22,028 nt of DNA from a virus. Every line of letters starts with the position of its first letter. Within the stretch, counting starts at the first letter, position 1. The stretch spans positions 1 through 22,028 of IMG/VR virus record IMGVR_UViG_3300045999_007904. One strand, written 5' to 3'. The translations under genes were made by a program, and so were the position numbers. The notes under the pieces are model-generated. The model was not told where the DNA came from. It made no database searches and was given only the letters and a program-made list of their open reading frames with translations. Shown one piece after another: positions 14,011-20,859 of the stretch.

Positions 14011-14168
14011 GTAATATAGAAGCGATCCTTTCTGCTATTCTAGGTGCTATTATCGGTTCTTTATTCGGCACTTTTAGCACCATGGAAAAAAACGAAACAC
14101 AACTGCTGCGCTTCTGCATGACGCACAGCATATCATTGGAACAATGTGAAATACCGGAAAAAGGATAA
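14007..14168 (+). CDS. Small single-pass membrane protein, 53 aa
   Basis: The ATG at 14007 overlaps the previous stop (ATGA), with GGGAGGTGGGG immediately upstream. Residues 4-23 (IEAILSAILGAIIGSLFGTF) form one Gly/Ala-rich hydrophobic helix; the rest is a polar tail with two cysteines. The Gly-xxx-Gly spacing could allow helix packing into oligomers. Function unknown; small holin-like or inner-membrane effector roles are possible, but it lies in the accessory operon rather than with lysis genes. Confidence 0.6.
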   Translation: MSNIEAILSAILGAIIGSLFGTFSTMEKNETQLLRFCMTHSISLEQCEIPEKG

Positions 14169-14173
14169 TAACA

Positions 14174-14566
14174 ATGGACTTCAACGAACTTTTACACAAA
14201 CTTGAAGGCGTTCGCGTGGCGAATCGTCAACTTGTCGAAAAACTGGAACAGGCGCAAAAGGAATGCGCTGCATATAAGGAGTTTCAAAATGTTGAAAGCA
14301 ATCTCGATAGCACTGCCAATAAGCTTTGCGTTTTGGGTAATCCTTGTCGGATTTATACAATGTCTTTCGTAAACGATCAGGATACTATTAAAGGCGCTCT
14401 CGATGTTTTGAACGTGTATGATGGCGTGCAATTTCTGATTGATGAATCAAGGCAGACTGAAACTGTTATTAAAATGGGGCAGATTACGCGCCAACATAAG
14501 TTTCCTAGTAAATTGTTTACAACACGCCGCAACAGCAAAGGCGTGATTGTGTGGAGGATTGATTGA
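14174..14566 (+). CDS. Hypothetical protein with N-terminal coiled coil, 130 aa
   Basis: Residues 1-45 (LLHKLEGVRVANRQLVEKLEQAQKECAAYKEF) form a probable coiled coil; the C-terminal part (QFLIDESRQTETVIKMGQI, RNSKGVIVWRID) looks like beta strands. It starts five bases after the previous stop; AAAAGG serves as a weak ribosome site. It overlaps the next start by one base (TGATG). No family recognised. Confidence 0.6.
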   Translation: MDFNELLHKLEGVRVANRQLVEKLEQAQKECAAYKEFQNVESNLDSTANKLCVLGNPCRIYTMSFVNDQDTIKGALDVLNVYDGVQFLIDESRQTETVIKMGQITRQHKFPSKLFTTRRNSKGVIVWRID

Positions 14567-14826
14567 TGAAAGCCAAAACCACCATACTACAAGAAGCTAC
14601 TGAAATCGTTACTGGCATTCGACAACAAGATTACAGACATGCTCGTGAATCGTTTGCCAAGATTGCTACGATTGCCACGGTGCTAACCGGAAAAGACCTA
14701 AGCCCGCAGGACTGCTGCAAGGTTCTGATGGCGGTAAAGCTGACCCGTGAATCGTTTCAGCACAAGCGAGACAATCTGGTTGATCTGTGTGGTTACGCGC
14801 ATTTGTTACAGGAGCTTGAGCAATGA
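14566..14826 (+). CDS. DUF6378-like phage protein, 86 aa
   Basis: The ATG at 14566 follows GGAGG (14553-14557) and overlaps the preceding stop. The pattern ILQEATEIVTGIRQQDYRHARESFAKIATIATVLTGKDLSPQDCCKVLMAVKLTRES, then KRDNLVDLCGYAHLL, matches the small DUF6378 group found beside nucleotide-metabolism genes in phages, with the closing DxxxDLxGYA segment well preserved. The family's activity is not known to me. It is immediately followed by a MazG-like gene, in keeping with a role in nucleotide housekeeping. Confidence 0.65.
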   Translation: MKAKTTILQEATEIVTGIRQQDYRHARESFAKIATIATVLTGKDLSPQDCCKVLMAVKLTRESFQHKRDNLVDLCGYAHLLQELEQ

Positions 14827-15131
14827 GGAGGCAATACGTCACGGTTCAAGAGTTTAAACATTACAATCAGATTCCGACGACGCTGGAGCAATCACAGCCA
14901 TCCAGCGTCCGACTGATTCATTTCACCACCACCATCCGGCCAGACAACAGCGCCGTGTTGGTGCAGCGCCCTGCCGATGTGGTGGATGCCATCGGTGATT
15001 GCGCCGTGGTGCTGACCATCCTTGCCGCTCAAAGCATGACGACGTTAGAGGCGTGCATTGATCGTGCATATTATGAAATCAAAGACCGAAAAGGCCGTAT
15101 GGTTGACGGCGTGTTTATCCGGGAGGAATAA
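14823..15131 (+). CDS. MazG-like protein lacking the first acidic motif, 102 aa
   Basis: Residues 50-102 (DVVDAIGDCAVVLTILAAQ, ACIDRAYYEIKDRKGRMVDGVFIREE) match the C-terminal half of phage MazG-like NTP pyrophosphohydrolases, which remove aberrant NTPs or ppGpp. The usual EExxE helix before it is replaced by beta-like sequence (VRLIHFTTTIRPDNSAVLVQRP), so half of the metal site appears to be missing; the protein may be inactive or changed in role. ATGA overlap with the preceding gene. Confidence 0.55.
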   Translation: MRRQYVTVQEFKHYNQIPTTLEQSQPSSVRLIHFTTTIRPDNSAVLVQRPADVVDAIGDCAVVLTILAAQSMTTLEACIDRAYYEIKDRKGRMVDGVFIREE

Positions 15132-15526
15132 TGCACGCAGAATGCCCTGTTTGTGGCGCATCTTTTGAAAAAGCCACTTACAACAATATTTATTGCAGCT
15201 TCAAATGCAAATTGAAACGCAACAAACAACAAGAGATTTGTTCTTATCGTCGTATGATAAGTGCATTAAATGAACCACCGCTTTACAGTAAGACGCAATA
15301 CCGAGAAGCCAAGCACCACATTGAAATGTATTCAGACCCGGCGCTTGCCCGTGGCCGTGAATACCTTTTGATTCGCGCTCATCAAATTGTGGATTACTGG
15401 AACAAACGGGAATACACAATTAACCGTGTTGCGCGTTTGCGGGCACAATCCAGAGAAACAACATCACGGCATTATTTCAAACAGAAAGAAAAGAAAAATG
15501 ACAAGACCATACAGCCCACAACTTGA
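15131..15526 (+). CDS. Zinc-ribbon protein, 131 aa
   Basis: GGAGG (15122-15126) precedes the ATG, which overlaps the previous stop by one base. Four cysteines near the N-terminus (ECPVCGASFEKATYNNIYCSFKC, residues 5-26) form a treble-clef/zinc-ribbon pattern resembling FCS or MYM-type fingers. The remainder is basic and helical, ending in a Lys-rich tail that overlaps thyX by 29 bases. It probably binds nucleic acid; no further function is evident. Confidence 0.65.
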   Translation: MHAECPVCGASFEKATYNNIYCSFKCKLKRNKQQEICSYRRMISALNEPPLYSKTQYREAKHHIEMYSDPALARGREYLLIRAHQIVDYWNKREYTINRVARLRAQSRETTSRHYFKQKEKKNDKTIQPTT

Positions 15527-16355
15527 CAAGCTTATCGGAACAAAGATTCCTATACTGGATCACGGTTTTATCATTGTTCGTGATTACATGGGTGTAGATC
15601 GTTCTATTGCAGATGCCGCCCGTGTATCATACGGCGACGGTACACGAACAGTGAATGATGATGCCAATTTGATTCGGTATTTGGTTGAACATCAACATTC
15701 CAGCCCTTTGGAAATGTGCGAAATTAAACTGCATATCAAACTACCTTTGTTTGTTGCCCGCCAGTGGATACGCCACCGTACAGCGAACGTGAATGAGGAA
15801 TCAGCACGTTATAGCCTGATGTGTCGTGAATTTTATGTACCGAACGCATCTGATATGGCTCAACAATCCATCAACAACAAGCAAGGCCGTGGTGATGTTC
15901 TGACGCCTATTCAGGCAGCAAGGGCAGCTGATAAGATTGAGTCGTTCTCACGCATTGCCCGATTCAATTATGAGTCACTTTTGAATGAGGAAGCCCTCGC
16001 CCGCGAACTGGCACGCATGAACATCACCCTGAATTACTACACACAATGGGTGTGGAAGTGCGACTTGCGGAATCTGCTGCATTTCATCAAGCTGCGAATG
16101 GATCCACATGCACAGCTTGAAATCCGTAAATATGCGGAAGAAATATGGCGCATTGTGCAAGCGTGGGTTCCTGCTGCTGCAAAGGCATTTGAAGAATACC
16201 AGCTTTATGCGGCATCATTTTCACGCCTTGAAAATGAGCTTCTGAAAGCCATGGTGCCATCTGATGTTACCAAGGTTCTGAACGATCAACCCCAATGGCA
16301 TCAAATGAAGCCTAGACAGCAGCAAGCCTTTTTGGCAAAGTTAGGCCTAGAGTAA
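15498..16355 (+). CDS. thyX: FAD-dependent thymidylate synthase ThyX
   Basis: 285 residues. The ThyX signature RHRTANVNEES at 92-102 (RHR, seven residues, S) is intact, as are HSSPLEM (67-73) and LRMDPHAQLEIR (235-246), which bind dUMP and FAD. It makes dTMP from dUMP with methylene-tetrahydrofolate, NADPH and FAD, supplying thymidylate during phage replication. The ATG at 15498 has AAAGAAAAGAA upstream, a weak site, and overlaps the zinc-ribbon gene. Longer N-terminal frames at 15387 have no homology and are rejected. No thyA is seen. It is the last certain gene of the accessory operon. Confidence 0.9.
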   Translation: MTRPYSPQLDKLIGTKIPILDHGFIIVRDYMGVDRSIADAARVSYGDGTRTVNDDANLIRYLVEHQHSSPLEMCEIKLHIKLPLFVARQWIRHRTANVNEESARYSLMCREFYVPNASDMAQQSINNKQGRGDVLTPIQAARAADKIESFSRIARFNYESLLNEEALARELARMNITLNYYTQWVWKCDLRNLLHFIKLRMDPHAQLEIRKYAEEIWRIVQAWVPAAAKAFEEYQLYAASFSRLENELLKAMVPSDVTKVLNDQPQWHQMKPRQQQAFLAKLGLE

Positions 16356-16372
16356 ACACATTACTCTTAACA

Positions 16373-16450
16373 ACCCCGAAGGCTGGGGTGAGAAGCCCGC
16401 TACCATACGTTATTTGGTCGTCTTGCCCGGTTGGCGTTAGAGCCGGGCAA
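16373..16450 (+). ncRNA. Candidate structured RNA element in the thyX-nrdB interval
   Basis: Three stem-loops lie in series: ACCCC/GGGGT (16373-16377 with 16385-16389), ACCA/TGGT near 16402-16418 (weak), and the strong TTGCCCGG/CCGGGCAA (16423-16430 with 16443-16450, 12-base loop). No T-tract follows, so none is a plain intrinsic terminator. The element follows thyX on the plus strand and precedes the tiny frame at 16474. It may be a 3'-end stability element, a riboswitch-like leader or an sRNA. I recognise no known RNA family. Confidence 0.35.
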
Positions 16451-16473
16451 CAAATTTAAAAGAGCGACATCAC

Positions 16474-16515
16474 ATGCCCTGCGGATCAAAGAAAAAAGGT
16501 GGACGGAAGAAATAA
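16474..16515 (+). CDS. Possible 13-residue basic peptide
   Basis: The frame MPCGSKKKGGRKK ends in TAA at 16513-16515. Tiny Lys/Gly-rich frames of this kind occur in some phages. Against it: only a weak ribosome site (AAAAGAG, 16458-16464) and a location inside the minus-strand terminator of nrdB, whose A-tract supplies the lysine codons. For it: a strong stem-loop ending 23 bases before the start, as for the genes at 1333 and 6457. Confidence 0.2.
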   Translation: MPCGSKKKGGRKK

Positions 16516-16527
16516 CTTCCGTCACCC
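16492..16527 (-). terminator. Rho-independent terminator of the late (nrdB) operon
   Basis: Read on the minus strand: GACGGAAG (16523-16516), loop TTATTT, CTTCCGTC (16509-16502), then CCACC and six T (16497-16492); GGT/ACC extends the stem past one bulged base. The nrdB stop codon lies in the first arm. Confidence 0.75.
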
Positions 16528-17496
16528 TTGCATCAAAGTTTCGAATGCTTCTTCCCAAGTGCCAGTTGTAGCAGCCTTGGTGTATTCCGTTGCGCGGCTT
16601 TCAAAGAAGTTTGCGTGTTCAACGCCGTTCATGATTTCATCAATCCATGGCAACGGGTTTTTCTCGATGTTGTAGATGGCATCCAGACCAAGCTGGCTAA
16701 GACGACGGTCAGCAATCCAGCGGATGTATTGCTTGACTTCATCGCCGCTGATGCCCTCGACCCCGCCAAGCTCGAACGCCAGATCAATAAATGCATCCTC
16801 ATGCTCCACAATGGTGGCACAGGCATGATGCAGGTTTGCAGTCAGTTCATCCGTCCACACTTCGGGGTTTTCATGCACAAAGGTGCGGAACAGCTTGATG
16901 ATGGAGTTGCAGTGCAGCGTTTCATCCCGTACCGACCATGAAACAATCTGCCCCATGCCTTTCATTTTGTTAAAGCGCGGGAAATTTAGCAAAATGGCAA
17001 AGCTGGAAAACAGTTGCAGCCCTTCGGTGAAAGCGCCAAACACGGCAAGTGTCATGGCAATATCTGATGGCGTTGATACGCCAAACTGCTGCATATAATC
17101 GTATTTGGCTTTCATCTCTTTATATTGAAGGAAAGCACTGTATTCCGTTTCCGGCATTCCGATTGTATCCAGCAGATACGAATAGGCCGCGATATGGATG
17201 GTTTCCATATTCGAGAACGCCGCCAACATCATCTGAACTTCCGTTGGCTGGAACACGCGGGAGTAATGCCGCATGTAGCAGTTGTTCACCTCGACATCCG
17301 CTTGCGTGAAAAAACGGAAAATCTGGGTCAGAAGATTGCGCTCATTGTCTGTCAGGGTTAATTGCCAGTCCTTGACATCATCTGCCAAGGGCACCTCTTC
17401 TGGCAACCAGTGGATGCGCTGCTGCATCAACCAAGCGTCATAAGCCCACGGGTAGTGGAACGGCTTGTAAACCGGGCTGGATTTAAGCAAAGACAT
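16522..17496 (-). CDS. nrdB: Ribonucleotide reductase class Ia beta subunit
   Basis: 324 residues from the ATG at 17496, which overlaps the upstream stop (TAATG). The di-iron ligands are present: D67 (TQADVEV), E98 and H101 (METIH), E158 (TEGLQLF), E192 and H195 (RDETLH). Tyr105, seven residues after E98, is in the place of the radical tyrosine, indicating an active class I radical-bearing subunit. With NrdA it reduces ribonucleotides to deoxyribonucleotides. No alpha subunit is encoded in the window; it may lie elsewhere or come from the host. It is the last gene of the leftward late operon, opposite thyX. Confidence 0.93.
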   Translation of the reverse strand: MSLLKSSPVYKPFHYPWAYDAWLMQQRIHWLPEEVPLADDVKDWQLTLTDNERNLLTQIFRFFTQADVEVNNCYMRHYSRVFQPTEVQMMLAAFSNMETIHIAAYSYLLDTIGMPETEYSAFLQYKEMKAKYDYMQQFGVSTPSDIAMTLAVFGAFTEGLQLFSSFAILLNFPRFNKMKGMGQIVSWSVRDETLHCNSIIKLFRTFVHENPEVWTDELTANLHHACATIVEHEDAFIDLAFELGGVEGISGDEVKQYIRWIADRRLSQLGLDAIYNIEKNPLPWIDEIMNGVEHANFFESRATEYTKAATTGTWEEAFETLMQG

Positions 17497-17864
17497 TATT
17501 TGCACCAATCATGTTTTGTGTTGAATTGCCAAAGCACACCGTGACCTGATTCGATCATGTGGCTGGCGAAATCCTCGCCATTGACTGAAACAGCCGCAAC
17601 GGTGCGGCCATATCTATCAACGCTGTGGCGGCTTACTTCAATATCAGCCATAGGCCGCACAAAGAATTTAAGCGCTTCTTCCTTGGCATCAAGCCCAAGG
17701 CGTTTTTCTTGCGGGCATTTTGGGCGGTACGTTTCAGGTGCATCAAGTGATGCAATCCGTATCACTTCCTTACGATCCTTGTGACAAATCTCGATGGTGT
17801 CTCCATCAATCACGCGCACAGGAGATGCGCACGCAAGCACAGCGGCAAGGGCGATTACAATCAT
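17496..17864 (-). CDS. Exported staphylococcal nuclease-like (SNase/TNase) protein
   Basis: 122 residues. The SNase fold is evident: VRVIDGDTIEI (16-26), RIASLDAPETY (36-46) and DRYGRTVAAV (83-92), supplying the catalytic Asp/Arg/Glu set. The N-terminus (MIVIALAAVLACASP) is a short hydrophobic signal; VLAC could be a loose lipobox, but no basic n-region precedes it. GGAGAATCC lies before the start at 17864. It would cut DNA or RNA in the periplasm or outside the cell, for example degrading host DNA released at lysis or competing DNA. It overlaps nrdB by one base and follows the lysis genes. Confidence 0.85.
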   Translation of the reverse strand: MIVIALAAVLACASPVRVIDGDTIEICHKDRKEVIRIASLDAPETYRPKCPQEKRLGLDAKEEALKFFVRPMADIEVSRHSVDRYGRTVAAVSVNGEDFASHMIESGHGVLWQFNTKHDWCK

Positions 17865-17925
17865 TTAGGATTCTCCATGATGTTATTGCAATGCAGCATA
17901 ACACCATGGATTTAATCCAGACAAA

Positions 17926-18096
17926 TTATTTTTTGCTTTCAGGCAGAAAAATAGATGCAAGGCCAGCAAGACCGACACCGACATAAGTCACAGCTTCGAC
18001 GATGCCTGCTGGCAGGGCAACACCCAGACCGACAAGCAAGGCTGCAATGCCGGAATAGGTGGACGGTTCGCGGAAACGTTTTAGAAGATAGGTCAT
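17926..18096 (-). CDS. Small holin-like membrane protein, 56 aa
   Basis: Starts MTYLLKRFREPSTYSGIAAL at 18096, with GGAGG (18101-18105) as ribosome site and ATGA overlap with the preceding gene. A basic N-terminus and REPSTYSG segment are followed by two hydrophobic stretches (17-31 and 35-51) and a Lys-rich end. This layout is common in small phage membrane proteins next to lysozyme genes that are annotated as holins. A second holin candidate lies at 18748-19062, so this one might be a holin or antiholin. Confidence 0.65.
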   Translation of the reverse strand: MTYLLKRFREPSTYSGIAALLVGLGVALPAGIVEAVTYVGVGLAGLASIFLPESKK

Positions 18097-18314
18097 AAAT
18101 CCTCCTTGGTTTTCAAAACAAATCCAAATTGCTGGCGCGGCTTATGCAGTTCGTCGCCGTTATGATCGTACAAGCCGCTAAATGTGTCGCTGCATGTCTC
18201 ATGCACTGTTAGAGTAGGTGCGTTTTCAGCAGGGGCGTATTGCCAATGCTCCCGCATCCATTCTGGTTGCGTAACATGATATGCGGATCGTGGCGGGCGA
18301 GTCTCGTATTTCAT
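18093..18314 (-). CDS. Hypothetical protein, 73 aa
   Basis: The ATG at 18314 overlaps the lysozyme stop (ATGA); an in-frame GTG at 18323 is possible. The product is polar, Trp/Tyr/His-rich (YHVTQPEWMREHWQYAPAEN) with a terminal KPRQQFGFVLKTKEDL; no membrane segment or motif is seen. It sits between the lysozyme and small holin-like genes, so some accessory role in lysis is possible, but I do not recognise it. Confidence 0.6.
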   Translation of the reverse strand: MKYETRPPRSAYHVTQPEWMREHWQYAPAENAPTLTVHETCSDTFSGLYDHNGDELHKPRQQFGFVLKTKEDL

Positions 18315-18751
18315 TCCGGCCACCGCCCATATTCGAAAACAAAGGCGTTGCGTTTTGCCCGATTACCGACCTGACGCGCATATCGACTATCGAGACATTC
18401 CTTGGCGGCATCTGCCCACCGTCCTGCCCTGAGTGCATCTAGCATCTTGCGGAAGCCGCCCAGACGCTGCACACCAAGATTAAACATCATATCACAAAGC
18501 GCCTCTTGCCGTGTATCCGACAGGCCGCGCCACCATGGATGGTGCCAATCAAGATCTGCCGCAGCATTGCGGGCATCATTTAGCAACACATGCTCGGCGT
18601 GCTGGCGCGTCCATTTCAAACCTTCCGCCACGCTTGGCCCGGTATGGCCGTAACCGATGGTCAACTTTCCAGCGGTGCAACGGTATGGCGTCAGTCGTAA
18701 TCCTTCGTTGCGTTTCAGAATCTCGACTAGGTTTTTAATATCCATCGTCAT
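18311..18751 (-). CDS. Endolysin, GH24 T4-type lysozyme
   Basis: 146 residues from the ATG at 18751 overlapping the holin stop (ATGA). The catalytic pattern E-8aa-C-5aa-T is clear: E16 in RNEGLRL, C25 and T31 in RCTAGKLTIGYGH. Cys replaces the Asp of T4 lysozyme, as in P1 and phage 21 enzymes. GHTGPSVAEG and the helical C-terminal half (ALCDMMFNLGVQRLGGFRKMLDALRAG) follow the family. There is no signal peptide or SAR anchor, so release to the periplasm must depend on a holin. It cleaves peptidoglycan between MurNAc and GlcNAc at the end of infection. Confidence 0.92.
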   Translation of the reverse strand: MTMDIKNLVEILKRNEGLRLTPYRCTAGKLTIGYGHTGPSVAEGLKWTRQHAEHVLLNDARNAAADLDWHHPWWRGLSDTRQEALCDMMFNLGVQRLGGFRKMLDALRAGRWADAAKECLDSRYARQVGNRAKRNAFVFEYGRWPE

Positions 18752-19062
18752 TTGCGTTTGATCCACTTTTCAGGGTCTTTTTGAAACACTTCTGCCAGTT
18801 TGTAAAATCCATGCAGAAGTGGTGTAGCCATATACCCTGCCAGTACTGCTGCGCCTAGCTTTTGTTTATCTGTCCAGTTCACACCGTCCAAAATTAACAC
18901 TGTTATTACACCAATGAGGATGCTGCCAAGCATACTAATAGCGAAATAACGCGTTGTTATTTTTTGCAAAGAATTATGATTTACACAAGCAATAAAGCCC
19001 GCGAATGCGGCAAGCGCAATCAGGGTTAGCCATTCCTCAATAAATTTTTGAACATATTTCAT
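18748..19062 (-). CDS. Holin-like membrane protein (LydA/phage holin 3 type), 104 aa
   Basis: The ATG at 19062 overlaps the preceding stop (ATGA) and follows GGAAACATG; an upstream ATG at 19074 is an alternative. Three hydrophobic segments (about 12-27, 41-60 and 70-86) with short polar links and a basic C-terminal tail (EVFQKDPEKWIKRK) fit a class I-type holin of the LydA/holin-3 kind. Immediately upstream of, and overlapping, the lysozyme gene, it would make the membrane lesion that releases the lysozyme. The assignment is based on topology and context. Confidence 0.7.
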   Translation of the reverse strand: MKYVQKFIEEWLTLIALAAFAGFIACVNHNSLQKITTRYFAISMLGSILIGVITVLILDGVNWTDKQKLGAAVLAGYMATPLLHGFYKLAEVFQKDPEKWIKRK

Positions 19063-19457
19063 CCATGTTTCCACACGTATTTATGGAATGCGCCTATTGC
19101 GCGAGCAGAGCAATAGTTCATATAACTCCATAACATATTGTCATAAATTCCTATGATGTCCCATCCGCTTTTTATATACCAATCAAGCAGAAGAACAATC
19201 TGCATCAGACAAGCTGTGCATGATAACGCCAGCAGCCAGCAGGTTTCAAGGCAATCCCATTTTCCCTGCCATTTTTGAAACGTCTTTACGCCGGTGTGTA
19301 AAGCATGGAGGGTTATAAGGGGGACAATGATGTTCATCGTCCATATGCAAATCAGATAATTATCCGTCATCCATGCCAAGAACGGCACAATCAATGCCGC
19401 GCAATCAGCGGCAATAATCATGCGCGTTCTGTTATCTGGATGGATGGCGGATTGCAT
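19059..19457 (-). CDS. Multi-pass membrane protein of unknown role, 132 aa
   Basis: Three or four hydrophobic helices (about 14-31, 34-52, 69-91 and perhaps 103-115), with six cysteines spread through the chain and Trp-rich loops. AAGGCG precedes the ATG at 19457. It overlaps the holin gene by four bases and lies between the tail protein and lysis genes. It could be an antiholin or a superinfection-exclusion protein; nothing in the sequence decides this. The gap 19458-19554 on its upstream side holds no further gene. Confidence 0.6.
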   Translation of the reverse strand: MQSAIHPDNRTRMIIAADCAALIVPFLAWMTDNYLICIWTMNIIVPLITLHALHTGVKTFQKWQGKWDCLETCWLLALSCTACLMQIVLLLDWYIKSGWDIIGIYDNMLWSYMNYCSARAIGAFHKYVWKHG

Positions 19458-19554
19458 CGAAACGCCTTATAGTGTGATTGGGCTGCGTGTTGGCATTGCT
19501 GGCACGGTATCATTGGTGGTTTTAAGAGTAAAACTAACGAGAAGCATAATGTTC

Positions 19555-20859
19555 TTATTGAATGGTTTTACGCAAACAGATTCTACCCCAGCGAATAGTT
19601 CCTTTTGCAACCTGCGTTGTCACGCCGGCGTTTGCTAACGCGGCTTCACACCATACGTTCGTGCTGGTTAAATTACTAGTCAGGATAAACGGTTTTGACC
19701 GCACAATGCCGCTGAATGCAGCATCTGCAAAAGTGCTGTCTGCGGAATTGCTGCCCATTGCAATCAAATTTTGAGATTGCAGAGTAAATGTAATAGCGCG
19801 TACGTTCTGTAGATTATTATCCCACTGAACTTCTGCCAAAACCTCTACCACATCGCCGGAATTATACCCTGTAATTGATGAAGATCGACTGCATCGCACA
19901 ATACGATTGTCGCCGCTGTAATCAAAGTCAAAATCAATCTGTTGATATTGGCCGTATCCCTGTGGATGGGAAATAACAGATGCAGCATATGTACGAATTG
20001 CTGTTTGACCTGTGATGCTGTTGGCGGCGCTGACCGTCCATCCTGTGGCTACTGTTCCAGTTGTGCCATTGCTGGCTGTTCCGGTCGTGCCGGTAAAAAA
20101 TGGATTGATTCCGGCAAAACCATTTAACGGATCTCCGCTGGTTATTGGTAGGATTTCTCCAGTTAAGACAAATTGATTGATTGCGATTGAAACGGCTTGC
20201 CCGATACGAAGTGCACCCACTGGGGTTGGGTGCAATCCATCTGTGGTCATGCCAGTTTGAACCGTGTGATCGGCATCCATGTTGCCGATTAACGATTCAG
20301 CATCAACCACTTTTAAGTCAGAAGCCGACTGCGTCGCAATCCAATTATTAACGCCTTCCCAATTTGTTTTGGATGTTGCATCCATTGGAGATGCAACTGT
20401 GCCTCGCGGAAGGATTTTTACCAGAATAATCCGAGAGCCAATATCTCGCAGTTGCGAGATCATGGAAGCAATATTACTGGTTGTTGTCGCAAACGGGATT
20501 GTGGCAATATCATTGGTGCCAATAAGAATGACGCACACCCTTTGCCCGGCAGGTGACAACTGCAATTCTGTGATTGTATCAGAAAAACGTGCGAGTAATT
20601 GCGCCGAAGTATTGCCGCCTACCCCTTGGTTTCCTCGATACCCGTGAAACGCTCGATGCCCTGAACGCATTTGCGACCACATTGCATAACCACGAGGGAA
20701 CAAGGCCGGATTTGTAATAGTGGAACCGGAACTGGCAGTGATGGAATCACCAGCATAAACAATGCGTGAGCCATTTGGTAATGGAGCACCAGCATCAACA
20801 CCGACAATGTTTTGCGTAATCCCAAAGGTAATTGGCGATGTCAGTTGTCTGTAAAGCAT
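19555..20859 (-). CDS. Tail protein with SGNH/GDSL hydrolase domain
   Basis: 434 residues from the ATG at 20859, chosen because GGAGG (20865-20869) is well placed and it overlaps the previous stop (TGATG). The SGNH blocks are in order: block I VYAGDSIT (34-41, nucleophile S39), block II GNQGVGGNT (76-84), block III LIGTNDI (112-118, N116), block V TDGLHPT (206-212, D207 and H210). Residues about 240-434 are Gly/Thr/Ser-rich beta structure. Such tail enzymes deacetylate or cleave host surface polysaccharides during adsorption. It follows a beta-helix tail protein, suggesting a host-recognition cassette. Confidence 0.8.
   Translation of the reverse strand: MLYRQLTSPITFGITQNIVGVDAGAPLPNGSRIVYAGDSITASSGSTITNPALFPRGYAMWSQMRSGHRAFHGYRGNQGVGGNTSAQLLARFSDTITELQLSPAGQRVCVILIGTNDIATIPFATTTSNIASMISQLRDIGSRIILVKILPRGTVASPMDATSKTNWEGVNNWIATQSASDLKVVDAESLIGNMDADHTVQTGMTTDGLHPTPVGALRIGQAVSIAINQFVLTGEILPITSGDPLNGFAGINPFFTGTTGTASNGTTGTVATGWTVSAANSITGQTAIRTYAASVISHPQGYGQYQQIDFDFDYSGDNRIVRCSRSSSITGYNSGDVVEVLAEVQWDNNLQNVRAITFTLQSQNLIAMGSNSADSTFADAAFSGIVRSKPFILTSNLTSTNVWCEAALANAGVTTQVAKGTIRWGRICLRKTIQ

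Noticed and set aside
16373-16450. TnpB-type guide RNA or group I intron
   Set aside because: No TnpB or intron endonuclease gene nearby, thyX and nrdB are uninterrupted, and no diagnostic core elements are visible.
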